A stretch of 64,000 nt of DNA from Aristophania vespae. GTDB taxonomy: Bacteria; Pseudomonadota; Alphaproteobacteria; Acetobacterales; Acetobacteraceae. The stretch is taken from the NCBI RefSeq assembly GCF_009906835.1, contig NZ_CP047652.1, positions 1,736,001-1,800,000 of the forward strand, in the 5' to 3' direction. The translations under genes and the position numbers were made by a program. Positions 1 to 9,552 of the stretch are shown here, piece by piece. The notes under the pieces were generated by a model that searched no databases, was not told the DNA's origin, and worked only from the letters and a program-made list of their open reading frames with translations. Each line of letters starts with the position of its first letter. The stretch's first letter is position 1.

Positions 1-1
1 C

Positions 2-1057
2 CATCGTGACCATTTAGGCCATTTTATCCAGTGGAATTCACAATGGACATCTCGCCTTTCTACTGAAATTGGAATGAGAAGCGATGTTGTCATGATGAAT
101 ACTGGTGATGTCTCTCCCTATAATATGGGCGGGATGGGACATATGATGACAGGCCACATGATGGGTATGGGCGATGATGCCAAGGCTGCCAAAGCCTTTA
201 ATGCTTCTAAAAGAGGACGCACAGACGCTAATTTTGATGCCACCGTTATTATTCGTTACAAAGCCACGAATTACCTCACAATAGAGGGTGGCTATGCCCG
301 CAAAACACGCTCACCCAATCTCTATGAGCGTTATAGTTGGGGGCGTAGTGGTATGTCTTCGCGTATGATTGGCTGGTTTGGTGATGGAAATGGTTATGTT
401 GGCAATCTTAACCTAAAGCCAGAAATTGCCAATATTGGTAGCATTACCTTCCGCTTCCATGATCCTTATCAGCAACGTTGGGAATTCATGGTGCAACCTT
501 ATTTCAACCATATCCATAATTACATTAATGTGGAAAAAATTGCCTCGCTCGCAAATGGATTTAACCAGCTGCGCTTTGTCAATCATAACGCTCAGAATTA
601 TGGAATTAATGCCTCTAGCCGTGTACAACTATGGAGTAATAACCGTTTTGGCACAGGCCAATTTACAACCACATTAAATTGGGTGCGAGGTCAGGATAAG
701 ACTTCACACACAGGGCTTTATCAGCAAATGCCTCTTAGCGGTATTATTGGATTGCATGAAAGTTATGGCCATTGGTCTGGTCGTGCTGAGCTGACATTAG
801 TAAAAGCCAAGCGATCTGTTGACTCAATTCGCAGCGAAGCCCGCACACCTGGTTATGCTTTGTTAGGCCTTGGCGCTGGCTATAGCTGGCACACTCTACG
901 CCTAGATGTTGGATTAGATAATCTGCTGAATCAGCGCTATTTTCTCCCCCTAGGAGGGCGCATGGTCACTGATAAAAACCACCCTACAGGAACATTGCCA
1001 TCGCCTGTTCTCGCCATGGGGCGCTCGGTTAATCTGACATTGAGGGGAAGTTTCTAA
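2..1057 (+). CDS. TonB-dependent receptor, C-terminal part (probable copper/metal receptor)
   Basis: The reading frame is open from base 2, so the gene starts left of the window and only the C-terminal ~351 residues are here. They look like the outer half of a TonB-dependent beta-barrel: alternating aromatic strands, a 'TRSPNLYERY' stretch typical of these receptors, 'NLNLKPEIANIGSITF', and a strand ending in a terminal Phe (LTLRGSF). An extracellular-type loop near the left edge is full of Met and His (GGMGHMMTGHMMGMGDD). Such loops occur in the OprC/NosA copper receptors, and the ARKTRSPNLYERYSWG / NLNLKPE spacing also recalls that family, so uptake or binding of copper across the outer membrane is the likely role. 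Substrate is inferred. The last codons and the stop lie in the first unit of a tandem repeat, and a hairpin overlaps the stop codon. Confidence 0.85.
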   Translation, partial: HRDHLGHFIQWNSQWTSRLSTEIGMRSDVVMMNTGDVSPYNMGGMGHMMTGHMMGMGDDAKAAKAFNASKRGRTDANFDATVIIRYKATNYLTIEGGYARKTRSPNLYERYSWGRSGMSSRMIGWFGDGNGYVGNLNLKPEIANIGSITFRFHDPYQQRWEFMVQPYFNHIHNYINVEKIASLANGFNQLRFVNHNAQNYGINASSRVQLWSNNRFGTGQFTTTLNWVRGQDKTSHTGLYQQMPLSGIIGLHESYGHWSGRAELTLVKAKRSVDSIRSEARTPGYALLGLGAGYSWHTLRLDVGLDNLLNQRYFLPLGGRMVTDKNHPTGTLPSPVLAMGRSVNLTLRGSF

Positions 1058-1100
1058 CTTCCCCCCCCTTCTCTTTGAGGGAGCTGGTCTCTAGCTCCCT
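1044..1100. terminator. Bidirectional hairpins at the end of the TonB receptor gene
   Basis: Two stem-loops follow each other. One has arms GGGGAAGTT / AACTTCCCC at 1044-1052 and 1056-1064 and spans the TAA stop. The other has arms AGGGAGCT / AGCTCCCT at 1078-1085 and 1093-1100 with a 7-nt loop. The second hairpin recurs at 1285-1307 in the next repeat unit. Neither is followed by a long T run. Confidence 0.55.
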
Positions 1101-1488
1101 AAATGAACGGTGTCCCGTTTCTCGGCTAATTTCGCCTGTTGCTGGCATTCACGATAACGCTGACATTGAGCTTTCTGATAGAAACCACCATCCTACGAGA
1201 ACATTACCATCGCCTGTTCCTCGCTACGGGGCGCTCGGTTAATCTGACATTAAGGGGAAGTTTCTAACTTCCTCCTTCTCTTTGAGGGAGCTGGTCTCTA
1301 GCTCCCTAAATGAACGGTGCCCCGTTTCTCGGCTAATTTCGCCTGTTGCTGGCATTCACGATAACGCTGACACTGAGCTTTCTGATAGAAACCATCCTAC
1401 GAGAACATTACCATCGCCTGTTCTCGCTATGAGGCGCTCGGTTAATCTGACATTAAGGGGAAGTTTCTAACTTCCCCCCTTCTCTTTG

Positions 1489-1511
1489 AGGGAGCTGGTC
1501 TCTAGCTCCCT
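1489..1511. terminator. Third copy of the 8-bp hairpin, overlapping the trhO stop codon
   Basis: Arms AGGGAGCT (1489-1496) and AGCTCCCT (1504-1511) with loop GGTCTCT. The minus-strand stop of trhO (1502-1504) lies at the base of the loop. It probably terminates or protects the trhO transcript. Confidence 0.5.
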
Positions 1512-2434
1512 AAATGGACGGTGCCCCGTTTCTCGGCTAATTTCGCCTGTTGCTGGCGCTCACGATAGCGCTGACGTTGAGCTTCTGTGCGTTTTCCATA
1601 ACAATGAGGGCAGCTCACACCTTCCTCAAATTGAGGAGACGCCTTATCCTCTGCACTAATGGGATTACGGCACGCATGGCATAACTCATAATCACCTGGA
1701 ACAAGCCCATGCCCAACAGACACACGCTGATCGAACACAAAGCACTCACCATCCCATAGGCTTTTTTCCTGAGGGATTTCCTCAAGATATTTTAAAATGC
1801 CGCCTTTAAGATGGTAAACTTCGTCAATTCCTTCCATTCGGGCAAAAGCTGTCGATTTTTCACATCTTATGCCACCAGTGCAGAACATGGCAATTTTTGC
1901 TTTTCTACCCTGTGCTTCGATTTCCTGACGTTTTTGACGAAACCATTCAGGAAATTGACGGAAAGTTTGAATATCGGGGTTAATCGCCCCTTTAAACGTG
2001 CCAATCGCTACTTCATAATCATTTCGTGTATCCATTAGGATTGTGTCTGGATCAGAAATTAGATCATTCCATTTCTGAGGCTCTATATAGCGCCCAACAC
2101 ATTCTAATGGATCAATATTTGGCTGACCCATTGTGACGATTTCACGCTTTAAACGCACTTTTGTACGCAAAAACGGCATTGAAGGCGCACGCGATTCTTT
2201 ATATTCCAGATCAGCGCAACCAGGAAATGTACGTATATGGTTTAAAACTTGTTCAATCCCCTCATCACTTCCGGCAATTGTACCGTTAATGCCTTCATGA
2301 GCTAAGAGAAGAATACCTTTTACGCCTTCTTTTTTGCATAAATCACGCAAAGGACCGCGTAAATCCTCAGGCTTTTCAAAAGGGGTAAAACGATAAAGGG
2401 CGACAACGCGAATAGGTAAAGACGTATCAGACAT
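1502..2434 (-). CDS. trhO: tRNA uridine(34) hydroxylase TrhO (YceA, rhodanese family)
   Basis: A 310-residue protein that matches TrhO/YceA along its length. TrhO makes 5-hydroxyuridine at position 34 of tRNA in an O2-dependent way, giving the precursor of cmo5U/mcmo5U. An N-terminal acylphosphatase-like domain (about 1-95, with [14 protein letters not shown]) is followed by a rhodanese domain (about 125-225) carrying the active-site loop '[14 protein letters not shown]'. A C-terminal tail has a Cys pair set ([16 protein letters not shown]), as is common in this family. The start ATG at 2434 is preceded by GGGAGAGA. The last residues come from the outermost unit of the tandem repeat, so the extreme C-terminus may be polymorphic. 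The gene stands alone, converging on the TonB receptor gene. Confidence 0.93.
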   Translation of the reverse strand: MSDTSLPIRVVALYRFTPFEKPEDLRGPLRDLCKKEGVKGILLLAHEGINGTIAGSDEGIEQVLNHIRTFPGCADLEYKESRAPSMPFLRTKVRLKREIVTMGQPNIDPLECVGRYIEPQKWNDLISDPDTILMDTRNDYEVAIGTFKGAINPDIQTFRQFPEWFRQKRQEIEAQGRKAKIAMFCTGGIRCEKSTAFARMEGIDEVYHLKGGILKYLEEIPQEKSLWDGECFVFDQRVSVGHGLVPGDYELCHACRNPISAEDKASPQFEEGVSCPHCYGKRTEAQRQRYRERQQQAKLAEKRGTVHLGS

Positions 2435-2571
2435 CAGACTCTCTCCCTGATTTGGAGTTTGACTTCTTATTAACAGGCTCCCCGCATAAGAAACAGCCCT
2501 CTATTATACAAGATTATCGCTAAAATGCTGCTCTTTTACATCTTAGCACATCTCTAACGTCTTTTATTTCT

Positions 2572-4983
2572 CTATTGAACAATCTCTCCACTCTTGGAGA
2601 TCAACTGTATTACAGTCTTGGGTGGAAGAGGTCCTGCAAAGAAAAATCCCTGCACTTCTGAACAGCCTAGACCGACAATATAATCATATTGTTCCCGGCT
2701 CTCTACACCTTCTACAGTCAAGGAAATACTGAGATCAACCGCTAGGTTAACTATCCCTTTTACGATTGTAGCTGCCCGTTGGTCACGTAACATATCGCGA
2801 ATAAAGAGGCGGTCCAATTTAATTTTAGAAAACGGGAAGAAATATAAATAACCCAGGCAAGAAAAGCCTTTTCCAAAATCATCCAGAGCAATAGCCATAC
2901 CACGATCACGCAATTTATGAAGCTTGGCAAAAGTAGCAGCACTCTGCTTCATAAAAATTGTTTCCGTAACCTCAATCTGTAAACGATGCGGAGGAAATTT
3001 TGTTCCATCCAATACGATTAGCCATTCATTAATAAAGTCTTTTCTTAAAATTTGACCAGGAGAGAGATTAATGGACAAAATAAGATGTTCTGGCCAGGAA
3101 GCAGCAAACTCCGTTGCTTTAGCAAGCACGAACAGACCAAGCTTTTGTATGAGACCTGACTCTTCAGCAATGGTAATGATTTGTTCGGTTAAAATACGCC
3201 CATAAAGGGAATGTTTCCAGCAAAGAAGAGCTTCGAAACCACGGAGCTTTTGTGTTTGCGCATCATAAAATGGTTGATAGCGTAAAGAAATTTCGCCTTC
3301 ATCAAGTGCTAAGGACAAATCACGCAATAAACTCAGTTTTCTTTGTGCTAATGTCTCAAGTTCAGAATCAAAGAAAACAGCACAGTTGCCACCACGTTTT
3401 TTGCCCTCATAAAGCGCCAAATCACTTGCAGCCAGTAAATCCGTAACTGTTTCCATACCTCCTTTTGTGAGAACAATGCCAATACTCACTCCAGGTGTCC
3501 AACTAGCACCTTCTTTTATCGTAATCGGCTTGGAAGTAATGGCTTTTATCAAATCCTGGGCAATAAGGTTGGCTTTCTCCTTAGAGGTTTTTTTATTGAT
3601 GAGAACAAACTCATCTCCCCCAATGCGATAAAGCGTATCTCCCTCTCCCAAAATTTTATTAAGTGTAATGGCTATTTGAGAGAGAACATAATCACCTGCA
3701 TGATGCCCATATTGGTCATTAACGCTTTTAAAACCGTCAAGATCAATATTCAAAAGAGCAAATACCTCTTGTGACTGCTCTGCCTCGACCAGATAAAATT
3801 CCATGTCATCAAAAAAGGCCGTCCGATTAGGGAGATTTGTCATTTCATCATGACGTGCTCTAAAAGATGCTTTTCTGTGGATATTATGAATATGAGTAAC
3901 GTCTGTTCCTACCCCACGATACCCGACAAATTTTTGGTCCTGAAATAATGGTCGCCCACTTAATGACCAATAACGTGTTTCATTTTCTTTTTGTACTTCC
4001 ACAATCAAATCACGAAAAAACAGCCTTTGTTCTAAACACTCTTTCAGGCGCTCCATATCTTCAAAAAAGCTTTTTCCTTTATTTTGGCTGGCTTTTTGCA
4101 GCATGATTTCCACAAAAGGCTGCTCATAAAGGACATCTTCCTGAACATTTAGTGCGTGTTTAAAAGAGGGAGAAACGCCCGTTAAAGCGCCCTCATCATC
4201 AGTCTCCCACAACCAGTCTCCGGCAATATCACTTGTATCACCTAACAACAGGGTTAAAATAGCATTTCGTTGTTCCAAATAATAACGTTTGATTAAATAA
4301 CCGATTAATAATTCTCTTATAAGCGCACAACTTAAAACAACAATACAAGTATAAATAAAGAATATTATTGCACCTAAAAGATACAAAGTTTCATGATGAA
4401 ATTTTGCCCAGTCATACAAAATAACGGCACATGTGCCCAACCCCACAACGGCAGAAAAAAGGGCTGAAGCCCCCGCTACAGGTAAAAACAAAACAGCACT
4501 TGCCATTAAAGCCATAACGAGAAGGCAGGCGATAAGTTGCCCTATATCTGATTCTTTTGGAAAAATAGTGACAAGGATCGTCACCCAAAAAATTCCAAGA
4601 CATAGAGCAAAGAGCCGTAGCACATAAATAGCAGGAGCACGCATTAAATGCTGCTCTTTGACAAAAAAGAAATAAGCTGACAGCGCAATAATGAGAATGG
4701 CCGTAAATATTAACGAAATAGAAGCAACACTACCTGACACGTCCCATAAAAAGAATGTGAGACAAAATGCCACTATAAGCTGCAACACAGCAAAAATTGG
4801 CGCAAAACTGTGCAATATATGGGCTTTAATTGTACTAATAGCTGGATCTACTGGGTTTATTTTGTAGATATTTTTGAACATTGAGACCAAAAAGGGCCCA
4901 AAACCACGATATTGCGTTAAAACATTACCAAGATTATCAGAGGTTCTATATAATCTTTCGTGATCTTTTCCAGCCGCTTTCAT
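2572..4983 (-). CDS. Membrane-bound PAS-GGDEF-EAL protein (c-di-GMP turnover)
   Basis: An 803-residue signalling protein. Residues ~50-230 contain about six to eight hydrophobic segments that form a membrane sensor. A PAS-like region (~255-365) comes next, then a GGDEF domain with intact 'RIGGDEF' (455-459) and an EAL domain starting at 'FEALLCW' (~584). The EAL part keeps the usual catalytic residues: NLSPGQI, EVTETIF, DDFGKG, KLDRLF, VEGVES and QGFFF. Both synthesis and hydrolysis of cyclic di-GMP are therefore possible. The usual RxxD inhibitory site upstream of GGDEF reads GEGD, so product inhibition is probably absent. The start ATG has a strong AGGAGG 8 nt upstream. It is transcribed singly and is followed by trhO in the same direction after a 137-bp gap. 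The signal it senses is unknown. Confidence 0.9.
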   Translation of the reverse strand: MKAAGKDHERLYRTSDNLGNVLTQYRGFGPFLVSMFKNIYKINPVDPAISTIKAHILHSFAPIFAVLQLIVAFCLTFFLWDVSGSVASISLIFTAILIIALSAYFFFVKEQHLMRAPAIYVLRLFALCLGIFWVTILVTIFPKESDIGQLIACLLVMALMASAVLFLPVAGASALFSAVVGLGTCAVILYDWAKFHHETLYLLGAIIFFIYTCIVVLSCALIRELLIGYLIKRYYLEQRNAILTLLLGDTSDIAGDWLWETDDEGALTGVSPSFKHALNVQEDVLYEQPFVEIMLQKASQNKGKSFFEDMERLKECLEQRLFFRDLIVEVQKENETRYWSLSGRPLFQDQKFVGYRGVGTDVTHIHNIHRKASFRARHDEMTNLPNRTAFFDDMEFYLVEAEQSQEVFALLNIDLDGFKSVNDQYGHHAGDYVLSQIAITLNKILGEGDTLYRIGGDEFVLINKKTSKEKANLIAQDLIKAITSKPITIKEGASWTPGVSIGIVLTKGGMETVTDLLAASDLALYEGKKRGGNCAVFFDSELETLAQRKLSLLRDLSLALDEGEISLRYQPFYDAQTQKLRGFEALLCWKHSLYGRILTEQIITIAEESGLIQKLGLFVLAKATEFAASWPEHLILSINLSPGQILRKDFINEWLIVLDGTKFPPHRLQIEVTETIFMKQSAATFAKLHKLRDRGMAIALDDFGKGFSCLGYLYFFPFSKIKLDRLFIRDMLRDQRAATIVKGIVNLAVDLSISLTVEGVESREQYDYIVGLGCSEVQGFFFAGPLPPKTVIQLISKSGEIVQ

Positions 4984-5043
4984 AAAAGCTTCCTCCTTCT
5001 AATCCTGTCTTGATTAGTAAAGAGATTAACTTTACGAAGCGTT

Positions 5044-5075
5044 AAAGCCCTCTTATGTAAATGAAAGAGGGCTTT
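5044..5075. terminator. Hairpin terminator after the O-heptosyltransferase genes
   Basis: Perfect 11-bp arms AAAGCCCTCTT (5044-5054) and AAGAGGGCTTT (5065-5075) with a 10-nt loop, 23 bp beyond the stop of the 5098-6504 gene. It marks the 3' end of the minus-strand accessory operon, and the next minus-strand gene (GGDEF-EAL) begins 61 bp further on. Confidence 0.75.
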
Positions 5076-5097
5076 ATCTTACTCGCACTATAAAAAA

Positions 5098-6504
5098 TTA
5101 TTTCCTTGATTTTGTTTTTTTATTCTTTTTGGGGTCTAGTTTGTAGTCGGCACATAAGCGCTCAATAGTTGCTATAACGTAACTAGGTGAAATTGCTTTT
5201 GTGCACTCAAACTGTCGCGATGTGCCTTTATGACGAGGACAGAAAATATACTCGTCATGTTTAAAAGGCGTTCTAATATCATGCCAGCAACTATTACATA
5301 CGTGAGTTGAAAAAACACGATAAGGATTATCAAACTCATTTATGGGATGTGTAAAACCGCTAATCATTACAACAGGTGTTTTTACTGCCCATGCAAGCCA
5401 GGAAAGTCCTGATGAAAGTCCTATAAAGAAATCTGCATGTTTAAGCCAGCGTGCGCGCTCACTTAAAGGACGCTCTCCCGTTTCATCTTCAACGCCATAA
5501 GGAAGACTATTCCAATAAAGCTGGTAAGCTATGACAGGTTCTTTATCAATACAGATAACGCGATACCCTTTTTGTTTTAGGTACGCAACGATATCCATCC
5601 ACCCTGTAGGATGGTTCCAATATTTACACGCTGATGAGGCTTGAACAGCAATAACGACGTAAGGCTCCGCAATAGGCCGTTTATCAGCCTGCGCAATATC
5701 AACCAAGGGCGCTTCTTCTGTAGGGTCAACACCCAAAATATAGCCTGCTGTACGGTGCAGCCCCACCATACGAAAATCTGCTGGCTGCCATTTATTATCC
5801 TGATCATGGAAATAGAGACCAATATAATAGGTCGCATAAAATTCATGACGAATTTTTTCATATTCTTCGCGCGTTACACAACGCACGTCAGGATAGACGG
5901 GCTGTAATAACTCTTTGATGGGCTCAACCATCATGACTGTTAATTCACATTTATGCTGTTTGGCAAAACGTACAGCATAAGGAAACCAGCCTAACGTATC
6001 GCCAAGTGTGCCACCTGGCATAATGACCGCTACTTTTTTACCCGCTGCATTAAAATCATGGCTCCAAAAGAGCTTACCATTTTTCTCGATTTCTATACGT
6101 GCCTGAAAAAAATGCCGTTTGATGGACAGGATCTGAACATCCCCGCCCTCTCTTTCATAAAGAAGGCTCTGCGTTTCTGTATCTTTTAAACGCATTTTCC
6201 AGTCACCGGGAGGAAGGTAAATCCGGGCACCCGCATTAAAGTCATAGCGGATTCCTTCCGGTCCTTCTTGCGTTAATCTAGGAACAGGCTCTGGAAAAGG
6301 TGTCGCCCCCATGAGAATCGGGGCCTGAGGCTGTTCTTTTTCCTCCTCAATAGTGATGTTCCCCTCAGAACTTACAGATTCACTGAGGGATATATCGGGC
6401 ATTTCTGTTGATGTACTCTGCACCGCCACGGGTGTTTCAGAAAAATCTTCTCCCTTTAAATGAATAATGTCTTGGAGAATGCGATCTTTTGAGGTCTCTG
6501 TCAC
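5098..6504 (-). CDS. Autotransporter strand-loop-strand O-heptosyltransferase (TibC/AAH-like)
   Basis: A 468-residue protein resembling the bacterial autotransporter heptosyltransferases (TibC, AAH), which transfer heptose from ADP-heptose to Ser of strand-loop-strand repeats in the cytoplasm before export. After a ~75-residue Ser/Glu-rich leader comes the typical 'LTQEGPEGIRYDF' and a beta-rich N-terminal domain, then a GT-B fold with 'MPGGTLGDTLGWFPYA' and 'FIGLSSGLSWLAWAVKTPVV'. The C-terminal part has a four-cysteine set (CNSC, then FCPRHKG, then FECTKAIS) that matches the iron-binding Cys motif of this family. The start is taken as GTG at 6504, whose GTGA overlaps the stop of the upstream paralogue. 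Within the operon the evident acceptor is the SLS-repeat/Hint protein at 17593-21433. Confidence 0.9.
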   Translation of the reverse strand: MTETSKDRILQDIIHLKGEDFSETPVAVQSTSTEMPDISLSESVSSEGNITIEEEKEQPQAPILMGATPFPEPVPRLTQEGPEGIRYDFNAGARIYLPPGDWKMRLKDTETQSLLYEREGGDVQILSIKRHFFQARIEIEKNGKLFWSHDFNAAGKKVAVIMPGGTLGDTLGWFPYAVRFAKQHKCELTVMMVEPIKELLQPVYPDVRCVTREEYEKIRHEFYATYYIGLYFHDQDNKWQPADFRMVGLHRTAGYILGVDPTEEAPLVDIAQADKRPIAEPYVVIAVQASSACKYWNHPTGWMDIVAYLKQKGYRVICIDKEPVIAYQLYWNSLPYGVEDETGERPLSERARWLKHADFFIGLSSGLSWLAWAVKTPVVMISGFTHPINEFDNPYRVFSTHVCNSCWHDIRTPFKHDEYIFCPRHKGTSRQFECTKAISPSYVIATIERLCADYKLDPKKNKKTKSRK

Positions 6505-7660
6505 GACTGAACTCCAAAACCAGGAATTGATTTAATAACCGATTTCACATGGTGCAAGGAAATGCTTCTACCACATTCAAACATCCGGTCAGTGCCCTTA
6601 TGATTGGGGCAAAATTGTCGATCGGTTGTTTCCAGGGTTTTTGTCACATCATTGGCGCAGCCATTACAAACATGACGGTTAATGACACGATAGGGCGTAT
6701 AAAACTCATTATAGGGCTCGGTGTACCCACTAATCATTACCACTGGTGTTTCCACTGCCCAGGCAAGCCAAGAAAGCCCAGATGAAAGTCCTACAAAAAA
6801 ATCTGCATGTTTGAGCCAGCGTGCACGCTCGGTTAAAGGACGTTCTCCCGTTTCATCTTCAACGCCATAAGGAATTGGGCGCAACATATCACCACTTCCT
6901 TCAATACGGCTGCGATCAATACAAATAACGCGATAGCCATTTTCCTTTAGGAATTTGACAATTTCAGACCACCCCGACGGATTATGCCAATATTTGCTCA
7001 TGCCCGAAGCTTGCGACGCAATACAAACGTAACGCTCCTTAATGGGGCGTCCCCAGGATCTGCTACAACATTGGGGCGTCTTTCATGAGGGGATAGTCCT
7101 AAAATATAGGCCCCCATCACGGCTAAACCTACCTGACGATAATCATTGGGCTGAAAATTGCGATCATGATCATTGAAAAATACGAGAACTTTATATTGTG
7201 CATAATAAAAACGATCATCTTCGCTATCAGGCCCTATAAAGCGAATATGAGGATAAGCACCAGACAATAACGGGACTAGATTTTTATTGACTTTACATGT
7301 CAGACGACATCCATGACGCTCCTGAAAGGCAATGGCATGGCCAACCCAAGCCAGATGGTCTCCCAAGCCTCCAAGCTCCATAGAAATAAGCACTTCTTTG
7401 TCTTGTAATTCACAAAGATGGGTAAAGATAAGCTTGTCTTCTTTCCAAACTTTAAATTCAAAAGGCACGTAAAAACGTTTTGAACTTTGAACTAAGCTTG
7501 AAGACTCAATCTTATGTTGAAATAAAAGACTATCAGTCTGGCTATCATATAATTCTATGCGCCACTTGGCCCCATCAGGCACCCAAACACGACAACCATC
7601 CTGGAAATCATAGCGGATACCCTCTGGGCCTTCTTGCGTTAACACACCGTCATTATTCAT
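6501..7660 (-). pseudogene. Second SLS O-heptosyltransferase, split by one frameshift
   Basis: Two reading frames (6998-7660 and 6501-7001) make up one 386-residue O-heptosyltransferase closely related to its downstream neighbour. Shared features include 'LTQEGPEGIRYDF', 'ELGGLGDHLAWVGHA', 'FVGLSSGLSWLAWAVETPVV' and the same four-Cys motif (CNGC, FCPNHKG, FECGRSIS). The frame is lost near the GGGG run at 7044-7047 (plus strand). Adding one base there gives 'DAPIKERYVCIASQASGMSKYW', which aligns with the intact paralogue. It lacks the long N-terminal leader of the paralogue. If the break is real, only one heptosyltransferase is active, but a missed base in the run is at least as likely. It starts 68 bp after the FAAL gene. 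Confidence 0.85.
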
Positions 7661-7728
7661 TTGCCTAGCCCATATCCTTTAACAAGATTACTGTCTTTAA
7701 CTGATTGTAAAATATGCCTGATCAAGCC

Positions 7729-9552
7729 CTATAAAGTTACTGAAGGCAGGTCGAGTATGTTCAATGCCTCGAGCTCTTCAGTCGAAAAATGCTGTTCCTC
7801 TATAATAGGTAGTGTTTTTTGTTTAAATGCCTCCTGAGTGGCCATTAAGCGAATTTTACCGCTCGGCGTACGGCTAATGCCGCCAGTGCGCACTAACACA
7901 ATTTTCAGTGCTTTTACCGGACAGATTTGTTTAATGGCACGTGCCATATTTTTTATGAGGGTAAATTTCTGGTCCGATATAGCTGACGATGATATTTCTC
8001 CCAAAACACAAAGCGCTTGGTCATCCCAGAATATAGCTAAACCACGAACAGTAAATTGAGGGCATTTTTGACGGATAACACTCGCTAAATCATCAGGATC
8101 AAAACGACGCCCCCCTATCAGAAGACGATTTTCCAATCGGCCGGTAACATAGAGATTTCCCTGATGAATAAAGCCAGTATCACGACTCCTAAAATAAAAG
8201 TCGCCCTTTAATGGAAGATTAAACCGTTCCTTATTTTCCTGCTCACGATTGAGATATCCAGGCGAAATACTGGGGCCACTCAACCATAATTCTCCGACCC
8301 GATCCTCACCTAAATCTTCGCCCGTTTCTGGGTCAACGACAGCAATTTTATGGCCTTCCAGCGCCATACCGCAATTTGCCAATACACGTTGATCTGATTC
8401 ATCCTTGGGTGGGATAACTAATCCTTTTGTAAGGCCTGCTCTTGAAAAAGCCTTAAAAGTAACGACAGAATCACCGCGTTTTTCCTGCACGGCAACATGC
8501 TGCCCCCCACTGGCAAAGCCAAGGGTTGTCTCAGCCATTCCATAGCCTGAATGAATAAGTTTCTTACTAACACCCACGCTAGAAAAACGATCTATAAACC
8601 CTTCGACCGTGTCACATTCAATCATCTCAGCACCGATAAGAGAACGCCACCAGCAGGAAAGATCAAGCGTTTTTAATGTGTCTTCTGAAACAGTCCTGGT
8701 ACATAAATCATAAGCAAAATTGGGGCTGGCTGTAAAAGACACACGATATCGGCTTATAATTTTTAGCCAACGCTCAGGCTTTTCAATAAAATGAAACGGA
8801 GACATGAGCATACAAGGCCCGCCGGCAGTCAGCCCGACCAGCAAACCTGTAATAAGCCCCATATCATGCGATAATGGGAGCCAGCTTACTCCCAGGGCTC
8901 CGTCATAAAAGCCAATTCTTCCTAGCATAAGAAAGAGATTATAGCCCAGATTGCTATGCGTGATCTGCACCCCGCGTGGCCGTCCCACTGAACCCGACGT
9001 ATATTGCACAAAGGCTACATCATGCATATCAGCAGCGTGATGACGATAAAGTGGCTCTGTTTTTTCAGCCCCCTCAATCGGAATCCATTTTACTGCCGGA
9101 GCGCCTTTAGGCATCGTACGTCTAAAATCGAGTAATGTTTGACGCAGACCAATCACAGCAACAGCCTGTGAATCTTCTAAAATATCAACAAGGCGTGTAA
9201 CACTTTCAGGCGCAGTAGGATAAATGCCTGAAATAGGAATCATATTGGCATAAACACAGCCAAAAAAACCAGCAATAGCCTCTAGGCCATTTTCAAAGCA
9301 TAGCACAATATGAGAACGCTCAGGCGCAAAACGTGCAATGAGGCCAGCCACACGACACGCCCATTCATGAGCTTGAGCCAGCGTCATATCCTGAGTGACA
9401 TTTTCGCCATCGCCAATATAGCTAAATTGTTTGAAATCGGGCGTTATAAGCGCCCGATAACTTAGCATTTCATCTAGCGTAGAACTTTTCCAGTCAAGGA
9501 GTAGACGACCATCTTTATGCCTATAAAGATGGTAATCCTCTATTTTGTTCAT
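7729..9552 (-). CDS. Fatty acyl-AMP ligase (FAAL, FadD32-like)
   Basis: A 607-residue ANL-superfamily enzyme of the FAAL type. FAALs activate free fatty acids as acyl-adenylates and load them onto an acyl carrier protein of a partner PKS instead of onto CoA. Visible motifs are the ATP loop 'YTSGSVGRPRGV', 'SWLPLSHDMGLITGLL', the A5-type 'SGYGMAETTLGFA' followed by the FAAL-like insertion region, 'LWLSGPSISPGYLNREQ', 'RDTGFIHQGNLYVTGR', and the C-terminal catalytic lysine in 'RTPSGKIRL'. Its ATG overlaps the stop of the PKS gene by 4 bp, and an AAAGGAGGAGGG Shine-Dalgarno sequence lies inside the PKS 3' end, so the two are translationally coupled. The natural role is to supply the starter acyl chain to that PKS. 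Chain length cannot be read from sequence. Confidence 0.92.
   Translation of the reverse strand: MNKIEDYHLYRHKDGRLLLDWKSSTLDEMLSYRALITPDFKQFSYIGDGENVTQDMTLAQAHEWACRVAGLIARFAPERSHIVLCFENGLEAIAGFFGCVYANMIPISGIYPTAPESVTRLVDILEDSQAVAVIGLRQTLLDFRRTMPKGAPAVKWIPIEGAEKTEPLYRHHAADMHDVAFVQYTSGSVGRPRGVQITHSNLGYNLFLMLGRIGFYDGALGVSWLPLSHDMGLITGLLVGLTAGGPCMLMSPFHFIEKPERWLKIISRYRVSFTASPNFAYDLCTRTVSEDTLKTLDLSCWWRSLIGAEMIECDTVEGFIDRFSSVGVSKKLIHSGYGMAETTLGFASGGQHVAVQEKRGDSVVTFKAFSRAGLTKGLVIPPKDESDQRVLANCGMALEGHKIAVVDPETGEDLGEDRVGELWLSGPSISPGYLNREQENKERFNLPLKGDFYFRSRDTGFIHQGNLYVTGRLENRLLIGGRRFDPDDLASVIRQKCPQFTVRGLAIFWDDQALCVLGEISSSAISDQKFTLIKNMARAIKQICPVKALKIVLVRTGGISRTPSGKIRLMATQEAFKQKTLPIIEEQHFSTEELEALNILDLPSVTL

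Larger units (their letters stand above)
969..1584. repeat. Three tandem copies (~203-207 bp) of a convergent gene junction
   Basis: Units run approximately 969-1174, 1175-1381 and 1382-1584. Each holds the last ~85 bp of the TonB receptor gene with its stop, the intergenic hairpins, and the last ~80 bp of trhO in reverse. The outer copies supply the real ends of the two genes. The middle copy and the inner parts of the others are non-coding relics, including a short plus-strand frame at 1282-1470. Units are joined at the trinucleotide CTG, which is also present at both ends of the original segment (969-971 in the receptor, 1585-1587 in trhO). That fits duplication through microhomology. The copies differ by scattered substitutions and single-base indels, so the event is not brand new. 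This covers the only gap over 300 bp between genes (1058-1501). Confidence 0.9.

Noticed and set aside
1282-1470. A 62-codon plus-strand frame between the TonB receptor and trhO
   Set aside because: It is made of relics of the duplicated gene ends (its end repeats the receptor C-terminus LTLRGSF) and has no ribosome site of its own.
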